Assembly: GCF_910592395.1 (NCBI RefSeq)
Contig: NC_088325.1
Location: 10,666,109 to 10,730,108 of the forward strand
DNA from: Lineus longissimus
Lineage: Eukaryota; Nemertea; Pilidiophora; Heteronemertea; Lineidae
Reading direction: 5' to 3'
DNA length: 64,000 bases
Under the pieces are notes generated by a model. The model was not told where the DNA came from. It worked only from the letters and a program-made list of their open reading frames with translations, and searched no databases. The position numbers and the translations under genes are program-made. Numbering within the stretch: position 1 is the first letter of the stretch; each line of letters opens with the position of its first letter. Below, piece after piece: positions 55,301 through 64,000 of this stretch.

Positions 55301-57545
55301 TTGTAAATTTGTTTAACTGTTCAAGTTCCGTTACCGACTGCCCCCCCCCCCCCCTCCATTGTTTGAGAACGCTGAAAGAGTAGCTCATTGAAATCTCAGA
55401 TTAATTTTTCACTTTGGAGACGGGGATAATTATCATTCCCAAAAAGTACTTTGAGCAAAATCCAAGATACCACAGACAAGCATTGGACAGTCACGTTTTT
55501 CCCTGTGTTATCTTAATCAAAAGGTCATGGTCTGGGTCTGGCTGTCTATATGTCTGAAAAAAACTGAAATATGAGGACAAACCAAAACTTGACACTAATT
55601 GTAACTGACCACTATAAGCCTGCGGAACGCGTGAAACCGTCCGCTGCTGTTTCCGGCTGTAATTTAATCAGACCTTTAATCCTGGTTTTCGGGTTAGTAA
55701 CTTCGCCCTCATCCTTGAATGGGCAAAGAGTAGGCAACGTTTCTGTGATCATTAATCACTGGCCGGGTTAGATAGGGTCTTGATCTTTAAACACAGCCAC
55801 CGTTGGCTCGCGTGCTGTATTTGAGATTTACGTGGCCTGGAAACTGGTTTTACAAAAGCAATGAAATAACCAGATATCACAAAATGTTTCGACAAGATGA
55901 GTGCCGGTGTAAAAGTAAAAAGTGTCCCCCTGGAAAAAGTGTCCGGCCCTATTGTATTCTGCAATATGGTTCTATAGAGACCCTGACAGTCAATAGCTCA
56001 GAGATTGAAGCGCATAATAGAATCCTTTGTTCCCGGACATTTTATCCTAAAACATTTTTAACTTCTACACCGGTCATAAAAGATAACATCTACCTCCCCA
56101 AAAGTATATACCGTAGAACATCTCTATTAAGGTCACTTTCGGGTCTGATAAGTGCTGTCCTTAATAGAGAGGTGTCCTGATAAGAGAGTTCAAATTGAAT
56201 GAAAAGTACCACTTTGGGACCAACCTGGTGTCCTTAATAGAGAGGGTGCCTTTAAAAGAGAGGTTTGGGAGGTTCGACTGTATCATGTGCAGCGTCACTG
56301 TGCAGATTAGGAGATCCTAGTATGAACAGTTTAGGAGAGCTTTGCTTTCAACCTCGCTCAAATGCAGCGTGGGAACATTTGCGCCATTTGCCAGTCTTGT
56401 CACGATGGCAAAGGGTTGCCTGGAAATATTTGTCAGTTGACTGAACGGGTTGATCATCTGACCATCGCGCCCGGTCAACAGAAATCACTAGATTAATTTT
56501 TTTTACTAAGTTATATACGTTTTCACAAATAAAAGGGCGTGATTTACTTTCAGCTATGAAGGCACCACGAAGCTGACAACTAATTTAACGTCATCCACAG
56601 GATCTCTTAAAGACATATATACGGTGGCGAAAGTAACGGTGGCTAACCAAAATGGGAAGAAGTACAAATGCGGGGCTAAAAACAGTCTAGGATTGAGTGC
56701 ATATTCGACAGAGAAGCCCCTTGTAGTGACAGGTGAGTGAGTCAATAATGGGGAGTTTTTGCAAAGACGCAAACGTGAACGCCAATCTCATTGGTCGACT
56801 TCCTGGTATCGATGTCGAACAATGGGATAGGCGTACGCGTTGATGCTTCGGGAGCTTTGCGAAAACTCCCTACTGAGGGTTAACCACATATGATTGCGAT
56901 GCCAAGCGATCTACATGTATCATCAGTACAAACTCCTTATTTGGACAAAAAATCCATACTTCTGATTGGGAGCATCGTTGACGTCAGTTTGGTCAATCCC
57001 TGGTTCAAGACCTAGGTTCCGGAGTAGAGGTAGAAAATGTCCACCGGGAAAAAATGTCCTGACGGATTATCATGGTGTTTATGGTTCTATAAAAGCAATT
57101 ACCGTCACTGGCTTAGTGATTAAAGCCTATATAGCATCCTTTGTTTCCTTGACATTCTATCCTAGGACATTTCAAACTTATGTTACTTTTCAGTCAAATT
57201 GTACATTACATCAGTAGTTTTTCTCTCAAAAAACTCAAAACCACAGAATTCACTCTCAAATTCAAAGTCGGAAACTAGAATGGTATTACCCAGGGTTTCC
57301 CCGGTCGAAAATAGGAATTTTTGACCTTGGAACCTCGTAAGTCGTTTACAACACTTTGGCCAAATGTGAAAAATCACACTTTTGAACCTAACTGACCACT
57401 TTGGATCCAAGAATTTCGTTTTTTCTCATGAAATTATTCATCGTAACCTTCATTCACTCATTCAGGTTCAGCGAGTCAACTAGTAGGCCTATCCATGACA
57501 ACTATGGCCCTCGTTCTGGTTCTTGGCGCCGTCTTCAAGGAATAA
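43265..57545 (+). CDS. Three-Ig-domain cell-surface protein, probably GPI-anchored, 7 exons
   Basis: Predicted surface recognition or adhesion protein of 345 aa. Exons 43265-43325, 50297-50578, 51472-51686, 54062-54173, 54854-54962, 56554-56732 and 57466-57545 total 1038 nt. Junction phases are 1, 1, 0, 1, 2, 1 and all fit. Residues 1-20 are a signal peptide. Ig1 (about 21-114) has Cys48, Trp61, Cys94. Ig2 (115-223) has Cys144 and Cys202, with Tyr157 at the usual Trp place. Ig3 (224-319) has Cys247 and Cys299 (KKYKCGAKNSLG). The end is GSASQ followed by about 19 hydrophobic residues and KE, which fits a GPI signal (site near 320-323); a short one-pass anchor is the alternative. Sequons lie at N124 and N270. 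I know no named family with this exact layout. Intron 1 is 7 kb, so an extra exon cannot be ruled out, though none is needed. Confidence 0.85.
44947..45350. mobile_element. Foldback element with GGTCCGCTAGTCCGAA ends
   Basis: Left GGTCCGCTAGTCCGAAAATG and AGGCCCGCTCGTCC; right GGACTAGCGGGTCTTCGGAC, then TAGCGGACGGTCGGACC. The short TCCGCTAGTCCGAA word repeats within each end. About 404 bp, non-coding, inside intron 1 of the Ig gene. Confidence 0.7.
45360..45722 (+). other. Open frame of 120 aa in intron 1, unsupported
   Basis: Reads MPINDAARAIWVVDRSVQET and onward and ends in a glycine run made by the G run at 45677-45696. No domain and no splice sites were recognised. Left as a note only. 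Confidence 0.15.
45677..45696. repeat. Poly-G run, 20 bases
   Basis: Uninterrupted G homopolymer in intron 1 of the Ig gene. Confidence 0.9.
48190..48583. mobile_element. 394-bp foldback element
   Basis: Left TAGCGAGGTTTAGCGCCATT, then CCGACTCCCACTCCAACTGA. The right end is the complement, TCAGTCGGAGTGGGAGTCGA then TTGCTAAACCTCGTTA. It lies in intron 1 of the Ig gene. The open frame at 48301-48507 inside it is not supported. Confidence 0.85.
49240..49266. mobile_element. MITE end fragment (TTAAAGGGGGACTATAGGCA family)
   Basis: GCATAGTCCCCCTTTAAA matches the right end of 39756-39971. Preceding sequence (49080-49240) is not clearly related. Confidence 0.6.
50297..50578 (+). CDS. Ig gene exon 2: whole Ig domain 1
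   Basis: Acceptor gaatttCAG, donor G|GTAAGT, phase 1 at both ends, 94 codons. Features PTLTVIPDPATVDAG, VKFTCAKNP, TTWAFKI and KTVTCTASDG. A domain on one symmetrical 1-1 exon can be duplicated or skipped without changing frame. Confidence 0.9.
50949..51389. mobile_element. 441-bp MITE, TTA duplication, PIF/Harbinger-like
   Basis: Ends AGCCCGCAGCACACTAGCCG and its exact complement, about 25 bp perfect. TTA on both sides (50946-50948, 51390-51392) fits the 3-bp target of PIF/Harbinger elements. The interior is rich in GGCGTC/GCCGCC words. It lies in intron 2, ending 82 bp before exon 3. Confidence 0.9.
51472..51686 (+). CDS. Ig gene exon 3: first half of Ig domain 2
   Basis: Acceptor ataattcCAG, donor GTG|GTAAGT, phases 1 to 0. 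ITVANSKVTVKNGFPVKFTC then VSYKFYSTTGGTTTE. The VKFTCAKN strand repeats that of Ig1, suggesting the two domains arose by duplication. Confidence 0.88.
52793..53778. mobile_element. ~1-kb element with 49-bp inverted ends
   Basis: Left 52793-52841 (GTGATAAAGTATGGAATTAG, then TGAAACCTTGGAAACACTGA) is mirrored at 53730-53778. The interior is unique. A 105-codon minus-strand frame (53461-53778) starts in the right arm, with no recognised domain. It lies in intron 3 of the Ig gene. Confidence 0.75.
54062..54173 (+). CDS. Ig gene exon 4: second half of Ig domain 2
   Basis: Acceptor cttcttcttcAAG, donor C|GTAAGT, phases 0 to 1. LTLTASSSWDGKVIKCESYN gives the second cysteine (202), followed by a final strand SSVTFTLGVT. 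Confidence 0.88.
54313..54555. mobile_element. Foldback element, CTATCCCATTGTTCGA family, copy 1
   Basis: The centre CTATCCCATTGTTCGA / TCGAACAATGGGATAG and outer parts (TTTGCGTAAGTTACGCG / CGCGCAACTGACGCAAA) are inverted copies. It lies in intron 4 of the Ig gene. Confidence 0.75.
54854..54962 (+). CDS. Ig gene exon 5: first half of Ig domain 3
   Basis: Acceptor tatatttCAG, donor AT|GTATGT, phases 1 to 2. VPDAPTITFTTPLKEGAELK then VKCVRSG. The open frame runs past the donor, but the residues there lose Ig character. Confidence 0.88.
55904..56073 (+). mobile_element. CCGGTGTA MITE, best copy (170 bp)
   Basis: Ends CCGGTGTAAAAGTA and its near complement AACTTCTACACCGG. Internal words are AGTGTCCGGCCCTATTGTAT, GGTTCTATAGAGACCCTGAC and AGCGCATAATAGAATCCTTT. 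It lies in intron 5 of the Ig gene. Confidence 0.9.
56080..56285. repeat. 'CTCTATTAAGG / CCTTAATAGAGAGG' dispersed repeat
   Basis: Three interleaved copies of a TCCTTAATAGAGAGGTGTCC-like word, one inverted, ending GGTTCGACTGTA. A related fragment may be at 9692-9745. It lies in intron 5 of the Ig gene. Confidence 0.65.
56554..56732 (+). CDS. Ig gene exon 6: second half of Ig domain 3
   Basis: Acceptor tactttCAG, donor G|GTGAGT, phases 2 to 1. KLTTNLTSSTGSLKDIYTVA, then KKYKCGAKNSLGLSAYS, then PLVVT closes the domain. Confidence 0.88.
56750..56871. mobile_element. Foldback element, same family as 54313-54555, copy 2
   Basis: GGGAGTTTTTGCAAAG / CTTTGCGAAAACTCCC ends and the TCGAACAATGGGATAGGCGT centre shared with copy 1. 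It begins 18 bp after exon 6, in intron 6. Confidence 0.8.
57020..57190 (+). mobile_element. CCGGTGTA MITE, diverged copy
   Basis: TTCCGGAGTAGAGGTAGAAA, GACGGATTATCATGG, GGTTCTATAAAAGC and TGACATTCTATCCTAGGACA. It is closer to the copy at 13783 than to the copy at 55904. It lies in intron 6 of the Ig gene. Confidence 0.75.
57466..57545 (+). CDS. Ig gene exon 7: hydrophobic C-terminus and stop
   Basis: Acceptor cactcattCAG, phase 1. GSASQ, then LVGLSMTTMALVLVLGAVF, then KE and TAA. AATAAA overlaps the stop (57541-57546); the next is at 58319-58324, a more plausible poly-A signal. Confidence 0.82.
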
Positions 57546-59733
57546 ATTGGCTACGAAGAGGAAACCGACGGGGGATAGCGTTAGTGCGTCACTTCAGAAA
57601 CCTTTCAATGTTGAAATTAAGTCATAATCGTCTATTACTGACTGTATCATGCGGGCATACAATTTAATCTCGATACACGTGAAATATTAAGTAGTTACGA
57701 TACAGTCTTCACTTGGTTTACGTTTTGAGAAAAACTTCCATTGTGTCCTCGAGCATATTCTGTATTTATCATTAGTACCTGGAACTTTGACGTCACACAC
57801 TTTCGCTGTCCTTTTTGAAGAAAACCATGACTCCGACTTTACTGGTACGTAAGTAACATACAGAATGTCAAACAAATGCTGGTCGCCAAAGACGAAATAA
57901 CCACTCCGCCATATTCCGCAAGCAGCAATGTTAAGAACAAATCTATCGCGCATGTTCGGCACAGAAAGCTTTGCCATGATGGAGAATGTACTCAACGTTT
58001 ATTGGCCAATACCTGATCGGTACTAACCGAAATTATACTTTGACATACATTTTGAGAACATTTTGAGAACACGGTTATCCTATTTTTCCAATACTACACT
58101 TCATCACTCATTCTCTGAATATGTTTTATAGCTCTATGTCAGATGACGATATGCAAGCACATGGTTCGTTCAATTCATATACACATGCAGTGACATTTAT
58201 CCAAACCACCAACTGGTCATGAAATGAGATATCACCAGTGTTGATAAGGACTATGTGCTCAGTCAGACCAAGGAAGTTTTATAAAGTTTAATAGTACCTC
58301 CGTCCATGATCAAACTGCAATAAAGGCCATGTTGCAAGTAGTGTAACATAACACAACTCGACAGCATAATTAGGGAAGGCTTAACTTGAATGTGTCAACA
58401 AGCTGTCAGTTTGTCCATCCATCAGGTCTTACCAAAAGGAGAAATGTCACTGCCTGTACGTGTTAGTCTACTAAAGTGGACAAGCGAAATCATTACGCGA
58501 TCGTCTTTTTTACTCTTATCCTCCATTGTTTTCTGTTCAAAAAAGTGCGCGTTTTCGTACGCCTGGGAGGTGTGGTAAGTGTAAGGGCCTGTTAATCATT
58601 GATCGAACTGATGTATTTTGTTCTAATGTATGACCAATTACAAAACAAGTACGATAAGTCCTCTTAATTTGGTATTTCATATGTATTTTCTGGAAATACA
58701 AAGAGCTGTTGATGCTGCTTGTTTTCGAAAAGCGATCCTTTACTGAAATAATCGGAGAATGGAAATTTTGTAGCTTTTGTGTTTGTAATATATATGAAAT
58801 TGAAATGAGCGCCTGTAATTGCTTTCAAATTTAACAAACACGCAGCTTATCATGTGAACAATTCGACTTCGAATTCATTGTTGATTATTCGATATGGTAG
58901 ATGAAGCGTGTGGTATCCTCCACATATGCCGCAGACTTGCGATTGTTTTCGCAGAGACGTGAGGTTATTCCTACATATGCAACAGAATCATCAGTCTGCG
59001 GGGTCACCGCGGGAGCTGCCTAGGCCAGAAGTCGGTCAGCACTGTGTAGTGTGTTGAATAGTGGACATGTCATCCCGACAAGCGATTTCACCCAAAGGAG
59101 ATCTTTTGATGATAAGTTTCAGTGACGATTGTCACAATCATGTCTTTGCGGCCACAATCGCTGTTCTGCGGCGCGTTTATTTTCACCCGTCCAATTGAAC
59201 TCCAGTCCGTCCATCATAAAACTTGTTCGTCCCTTAGATGGTTTTCCTGTGAGAAGTTTGTGCATAGACGCATGATAAAGTGCCGTTCCAGGCAGGTGCA
59301 TTATTAAAAAAAACCCATCTTAGTGCTGGGACAATTTTCAGGGAGTGACGGATGATCATCCAACTACTGAGTTTTATTGGGCCTTGTTCTGCTGAGAACC
59401 TGTGGACATGTCTACTGCTTAACAGTGTTATAATGTATTCCAGATTTAGTATGCAAATGATCTATGCACAAATGTCCATTTGACGTTGTGACGGTATGTA
59501 ACATAACTTGCACATAAATGTACAGGGATGCTTTATCATACAGTTTATATCAGAAAAAATGCAATTTGTTTTCTAATGGAATTCTTGAGTTAGACAATCG
59601 AATTGACGTGTGGAAAGGAAGACCCTTCACGCCTAAAATGAGGTTGTCAGTGGGTACTTAGTCACTGGGACACCCTGTGCACATTCACAAAACTTTAATT
59701 CGCTTGTTAAAATAGTAACATGCCTCATTTCTA
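57546..59733. other. No gene seen; 3' flank of the Ig gene
   Basis: AATAAA at 58319-58324 could serve the Ig gene. The open frame at 57687-57995 (minus) has no domain. Confidence 0.5.
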
Positions 59734-59975
59734 TCCCGGATATGACGATGATACGATTTGAGAAGTCTCGCACGTAACGGGTAGAACCTATAAAGTCTTT
59801 CTCCTTCAAGGAAAACACTGCGTTGCGCATGACTGCAAATCATGCACTAATCAAGGGAACAGGAGGTGGCAGTTTGAGCGCAACGTAACGCAGTTTTCTT
59901 TGTAGGAGATAGGTTTTATAGGTCATACCCGTTACGCGCGAGACTTCTCAAACTGTACCATCGTCATATCCGGGA
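59734..59975. mobile_element. 242-bp foldback element
   Basis: Arms of about 95 bp: TCCCGGATATGACGATG / CATCGTCATATCCGGGA ends, GAGAAGTCTCGCACGTAACG / CGTTACGCGCGAGACTTCTC and CCTATAAAG / GTTTTATAGG. The loop is about 50 bp. Confidence 0.88.
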
Positions 59976-62070
59976 CCGAAGTTCCAACGTAAAGTATTGT
60001 TGTGACAGCAAAGTTGGGCAAGATGGCGGCGTATTGCATCACGTGTTTGTTACCTGATCTTGAGGAACAGTGTTTCTCGATGCAGAGCAATGCACTGTGA
60101 TGAAATGGGACTTCATCTTACGGTCTCTTCAAAGTGTTTGATGTGATATTAAAAGCATCCCTAACCGTGGTAGTATATAGATAGCACTTGTAAAAACGTC
60201 ACATAAGTCTAAAATGGCATTAGCCCATTGCACCTCAGAGGACTACGGGTTTTTGGAGAATGTTTTGGATAGATAAGTTTCAACTTTTAATGGGACGAAT
60301 ACCCAGGACCACTTCTTGTCTTAGGCTGAAAGCAGTGGGCCGCATATCACAGAAAGAGTACAACTTCTGATTATGCACGAAGTGCCTTTGATTTTATGGA
60401 ATGACATGAGGAGAGCATTGTATCAGTGCTGCACTGGCCTAACCCTTAAGTGACAACTTTCAATGGCAAACAAGGGCCTTGCTCCGAATGCTCCCTTGAT
60501 CTGAATCTACGTTGACAAAATTAAGACGTGCCTGAAAGATCACGCATTTTGTCTCATCTTCTCTGAAACGTTCTCGAAACATCCGTAGCTTTAAAATGGT
60601 GGCACGTTTGTGTTGAGTCCGTCGTTTGGTCATAGATGGTAGTCCAAGACCGAAAAATGTCGCGCCACCGCGCGGGTCAAAGTGAAACCTCCTGTTTCAA
60701 AATTTCAACGAGAAGTACCCACTTTGAGAAATGGAGCAATTTGATTCGTCCAAGAACGAAAGCACACATGAGATTTGTTTATTGTTTCTGGTCTCACCGC
60801 TTGTGTGTGATTCTTGACTAAATTCAGAGCTGGAAGTACCGCCGTTTCTTTTTAAATTTTGCTGCAAGTGGTGAGACTTGAAAGCAGTTCAGATTGCGAA
60901 AGATAAAAACTGGGAGAGCAGAGCTGGAATTACCGAACAACCCATTTGTCCTTTTGGTAATTAGTATTTATAATTACTGGTTTTCAGAAATTACATTTTG
61001 CTTGGATATGTCGCAATGGATCCTTATTGACTTCCTTGTGACATCGAGCACATTTTATCTGATCTCAACCTCATGGGTTGACTACCCTCTTGTAGGAATG
61101 GTTTCACAGCATCTTAGCAACCCCTGTGGGCGAGGTCGAGTTGAATACATTGTTGTTCTGGACCATACCGAGTGCTGAAGCAACTTGTTTTAGCCAGGGA
61201 AGTTGCGAAAAGACTCATTGATACTTTTACCAAAATGGCGTTTTGGGTTACTTGTGAGATTTAAGTTTTGCCTTTTTTACTTTGAAGCTGAACTAAAGCC
61301 CGGTGAACTGATGACTCTATGATTGGGGTAACCCTTTTAAACGATTGTTTCCGGGACTTTCGTATATCATGCATTATTCACGGAGTATAAGACTGTATGC
61401 AGTGACAAAGCGTATTAAAAGTACGTCAAAACATCAGAACTTAGATACATTTTTCAAAGTGTTTCCCTCGAGAATTACATAATATCGTCAAGAAAGAAAA
61501 ATACCCTAATCCTCATACATTTGTATCAAACATGTCAACGATGGTGTTGTTTGAAATGACCACTAACAGTCGATTCAAGAATCACTCGGCATCTTTTTAC
61601 TACCAGAGTAATTTTTTTGTACTTTTATGTCACTTACTCAGTGTTGATAATGCATTTTAAGCAGGGAGTTGCTTTAGTTCAGTTTATGCCCACGAGGTAA
61701 CGCGACATTTAATTTTTGGAATGGGACTCGGCCTTTTTTCGAAATTTACTTATCGCCTCTTCTGTAACTTTTTACATCATATATTCGATAAATTCGAAAG
61801 ATGAGTGGCGCAGTCAAATCTAGGAAAGGGTCGAAATGTTTGCTAATAGTGACGTCATGTTAATAACAATAACAACACGAGTCCCTTGTTGGAGCGAAAA
61901 TTGTCGCGTCTCAATATTGTCAGTTTTGCATTCGTATGACGTCATTAAGATCAAATCATTTCATCTCGAGGGTTGTGGTATCAGAGTCAGAATTTGAACA
62001 TTAAGTAACGAAGTAAAATCTATCAGCGTAAAATGTCGATGAAACTATTCTTTAATAATGACATGACATA
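59976..62070. other. No gene seen
   Basis: Open frames up to 94 codons (60894-61178) without domains or splice partners. Confidence 0.5.
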
Positions 62071-62203
62071 AGGCACCTATTCCATAGAGCTATACCCTAT
62101 ACTATACTATACGCGAACAATAGTTTCATGGTCATGCACCCTTTGTGAAGCCATTGTTCGCGTATAGTGTAGTATACCGTATACCTCTATGGGGAAGGTG
62201 CCT
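62071..62203. mobile_element. 133-bp palindromic MITE
   Basis: AGGCACCTATTCCATAGAG / CTCTATGGGGAAGGTGCCT ends and ACTATACGCGAACAAT / ATTGTTCGCGTATAGT inner arms, with a loop of about 40 bp. It would form a near-complete hairpin. Confidence 0.88.
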
Positions 62204-62684
62204 ATCAGTTGACATAACAATCACTTCCAAAATTGACTTTCCACGAAGAAGCTTACTTACCTTTCAAATGAATCAACTCATTCATAAGTTTAAAATTTCT
62301 ATTGGTAATCATATTTGACCAAAACCTTCTATTTCACCGTTATAACATGTAAGCTGACTTTTGAAGAACTAAGTTGGAAATTAAAGACATTTCTGGCAGA
62401 TGCTCCCACGAGCCTTGTTGCATCTTCTATGACTAGGTGATGGATCCACTTACGGGGTTCGGTGTTGCACATAAAGCATAATAAACATTGTACTTCAATC
62501 ACGCTGTATTAAATATAATTTTGTTATGTTTATCTATAATAAAAAATATAACTTAAAAAAATACAAAACACGCATTTGTTTTTATTTGGTAGTTCTTCTA
62601 ACATGTCCCGGATTCTCGCCTTTCTCTCGTGTCATGACCTGTTCTATTTCACTGTGGCGGTTTCCAACGGTGGCAAAAATACGA
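62204..62684. other. No gene seen
   Basis: AT-rich. No coding signal was recognised. Confidence 0.5.
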
Positions 62685-62855
62685 CCGGTGTAACAGTAAC
62701 AAATGCCCCCCTGGAAAAAGTGTCCGGCCCTATTGTATTCTGCAATATGGTGCTATAGAGACCCTGACCGTCCATAGCTCAGAGATTGAAGCGCATAATA
62801 GAATCCTTTGTTTCTCGGGAATTCTATCCTAGGACATTTTAAACTTCTACACCGG
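62685..62855 (+). mobile_element. CCGGTGTA MITE, full copy (171 bp)
   Basis: Ends CCGGTGTAACAGTAAC and AACTTCTACACCGG. Almost identical inside to 55904-56073 (AGTGTCCGGCCCTATTGTAT; AGCGCATAATAGAATCCTTT). Confidence 0.9.
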
Positions 62856-64000
62856 CCTCAGCGGGCTTTTGGTAATTTGAATTACCCAAAGTGTATGGTA
62901 GGTTGTAGGTGGACGTTTCATCAAAAGACGTTAACCGCACCAGTGGGTAGTTTTTTATCACCAAATAACATCTTGGACCATAGTTTTGCTGCTGTTGATA
63001 TGGCAGCGGGACACTGTCACAGTGGGTGGAATCTGACAGGGAAAGACGCAGTTGAATTGGAACATGACAGTCATCACTTTGGCTATCTCGAGCAGCTGCC
63101 CTGGAATCAGTACATTCAAGGACAAGGTTAGATTTTTTTAGCCTTGAAGATCGGTGCGTTTTTATTGGACCACAAGATATATCGGGCTTTTCTGTAGCAA
63201 CGTTCCGAACCCGAAGATTGATATCACAAAGACTTACTCTAAACGCACGAAGATTTTCTGCTCAGTTTGAGAAAAGGTCAAAACAGATACGTTCGTGACA
63301 TATAAATATTAGCCGCGATGACGTCATTTCAAGAATAACAAATCCGATTTTGGGTCATTTTTTCTTAAAATACCTCATTCGTCGATCATGATAATTATAC
63401 TATACAACAAATAGTACAACATCAGTAAGATTTTAATAAAATATAGTATTACTCAATCAAATGATTGACATGCTATATGCCTTCGAGATAAGTATTCGAC
63501 GGATGAACAGAATGTTTTTTATCATTGACATTTTTGACAGGCCTTACCATTTTCTCCACAATACAAAATGTCATACACTCATGCATCCTGGTGAAGTTCA
63601 TCCCTCATCCACGGCCAAAGGTGAACCAACCTTTGAATTGTTTGCAGCATATGTGTCTACTGCTGAGACAAAATAGGGAGGTTTAGAGCAGGGTCTTAGC
63701 ACGGATCCTTATTACGTGAGATAGAAGTGTACACAAAATGCGTACTTTTTCTACAAAGTTTTATTTTCATCCGGATCCGCGATAAGTCGCCATTCTCAAC
63801 CTATCCAGAGTCTTTCAAAAAAATTTTCTGAAATACTATGCCCTAACCTTTTAAAGTTCGGAATGTATGTACTGAATAACCGCTATATTGCGCAGAATTG
63901 AGGTAATAACCTAACACGGTGAATTTGAGTCCTCAGTGATGTCGATATCAGTCTTTTCGCCTTCGTTGACCCGACTCCAAGGACAGGACAGTGATAGCCT
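62856..64000. other. No gene recognised
   Basis: An open frame at 62808-63131 starts inside the MITE and reads on through GHCHSGWNLTGKDAVELEHD. No domain and no clear donor site. The rest is AT-rich. Confidence 0.4.

Noticed and set aside
62576-62758. Possible decayed Ig exon (FTVAVSNGGKNTTGVTVTN)
   Set aside because: Most of the resemblance lies in or next to the CCGGTGTA MITE. No cysteine pair and no convincing acceptor.
62808-63131. 107-codon plus-strand frame
   Set aside because: Begins inside a MITE, has no recognisable domain and no partner exon.

Overview
The window looks like nuclear DNA of an invertebrate animal, most likely marine. Coding sequence is sparse and split by GT-AG introns, the two best genes encode secreted or surface proteins, and most recognisable sequence is transposon debris (LINEs, Tc1, Tigger/pogo, KDZ-type, many foldback elements). 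Words such as ACATGTAC and TAGGCCTA recur, as in lancelets, hemichordates, echinoderms and some molluscs, but the sequence does not let me choose among these. There is no sign of bacterial gene organisation, CRISPR, rRNA or operons. Layout: 1-10.2 kb is mostly non-coding: a 22-bp minisatellite, an ATCAAT/ATTGAT-rich patch, decayed coding sequence and a Tigger-type transposase remnant (3.8-4.8 kb, minus). 10.43-13.78 kb holds a complete four-exon plus-strand gene for a secreted 245-residue protein: signal peptide, four-cysteine PAN/apple-like module, F-type lectin (fucolectin) domain with its sugar-binding His/Arg/Arg set. 14.1-16.8 kb is a CR1/L2-like LINE (minus). 18.26-20.0 kb is a Tc1 transposase gene interrupted by a 1.1-kb long-inverted-repeat element with a 7-bp target duplication, followed by an 88-bp satellite. 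21.8-25.9 kb (minus) carries exons that fit the N- and C-terminal parts of a KDZ-transposase-family gene with no room for the catalytic core. 26.3-27.0 kb is a foldback element and 27.3-29.3 kb a second LINE. 32.0-42.8 kb is a repeat-dense block: 180-bp and about 950-bp tandem units, a 3.8-kb composite insertion bounded by 13-bp inverted repeats and ATAC duplications, and a second copy of the host repeat at 42.1-42.6 kb that preserves the unoccupied site. 43.27-57.55 kb is a complete seven-exon plus-strand gene for a 345-residue cell-surface protein with a signal peptide, three immunoglobulin domains and a C-terminal hydrophobic tail typical of GPI anchoring. Its introns hold at least seven small mobile elements. 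57.6-64 kb holds only small foldback elements. The two intact genes (a lectin and an Ig-superfamily surface protein) are both of types used in recognition, but nothing in the sequence shows that they act together. Both gene models rest on hand-checked splice sites and phases: the exon sums are 738 and 1038 nt, both divisible by three, with every junction in phase and no internal stop.
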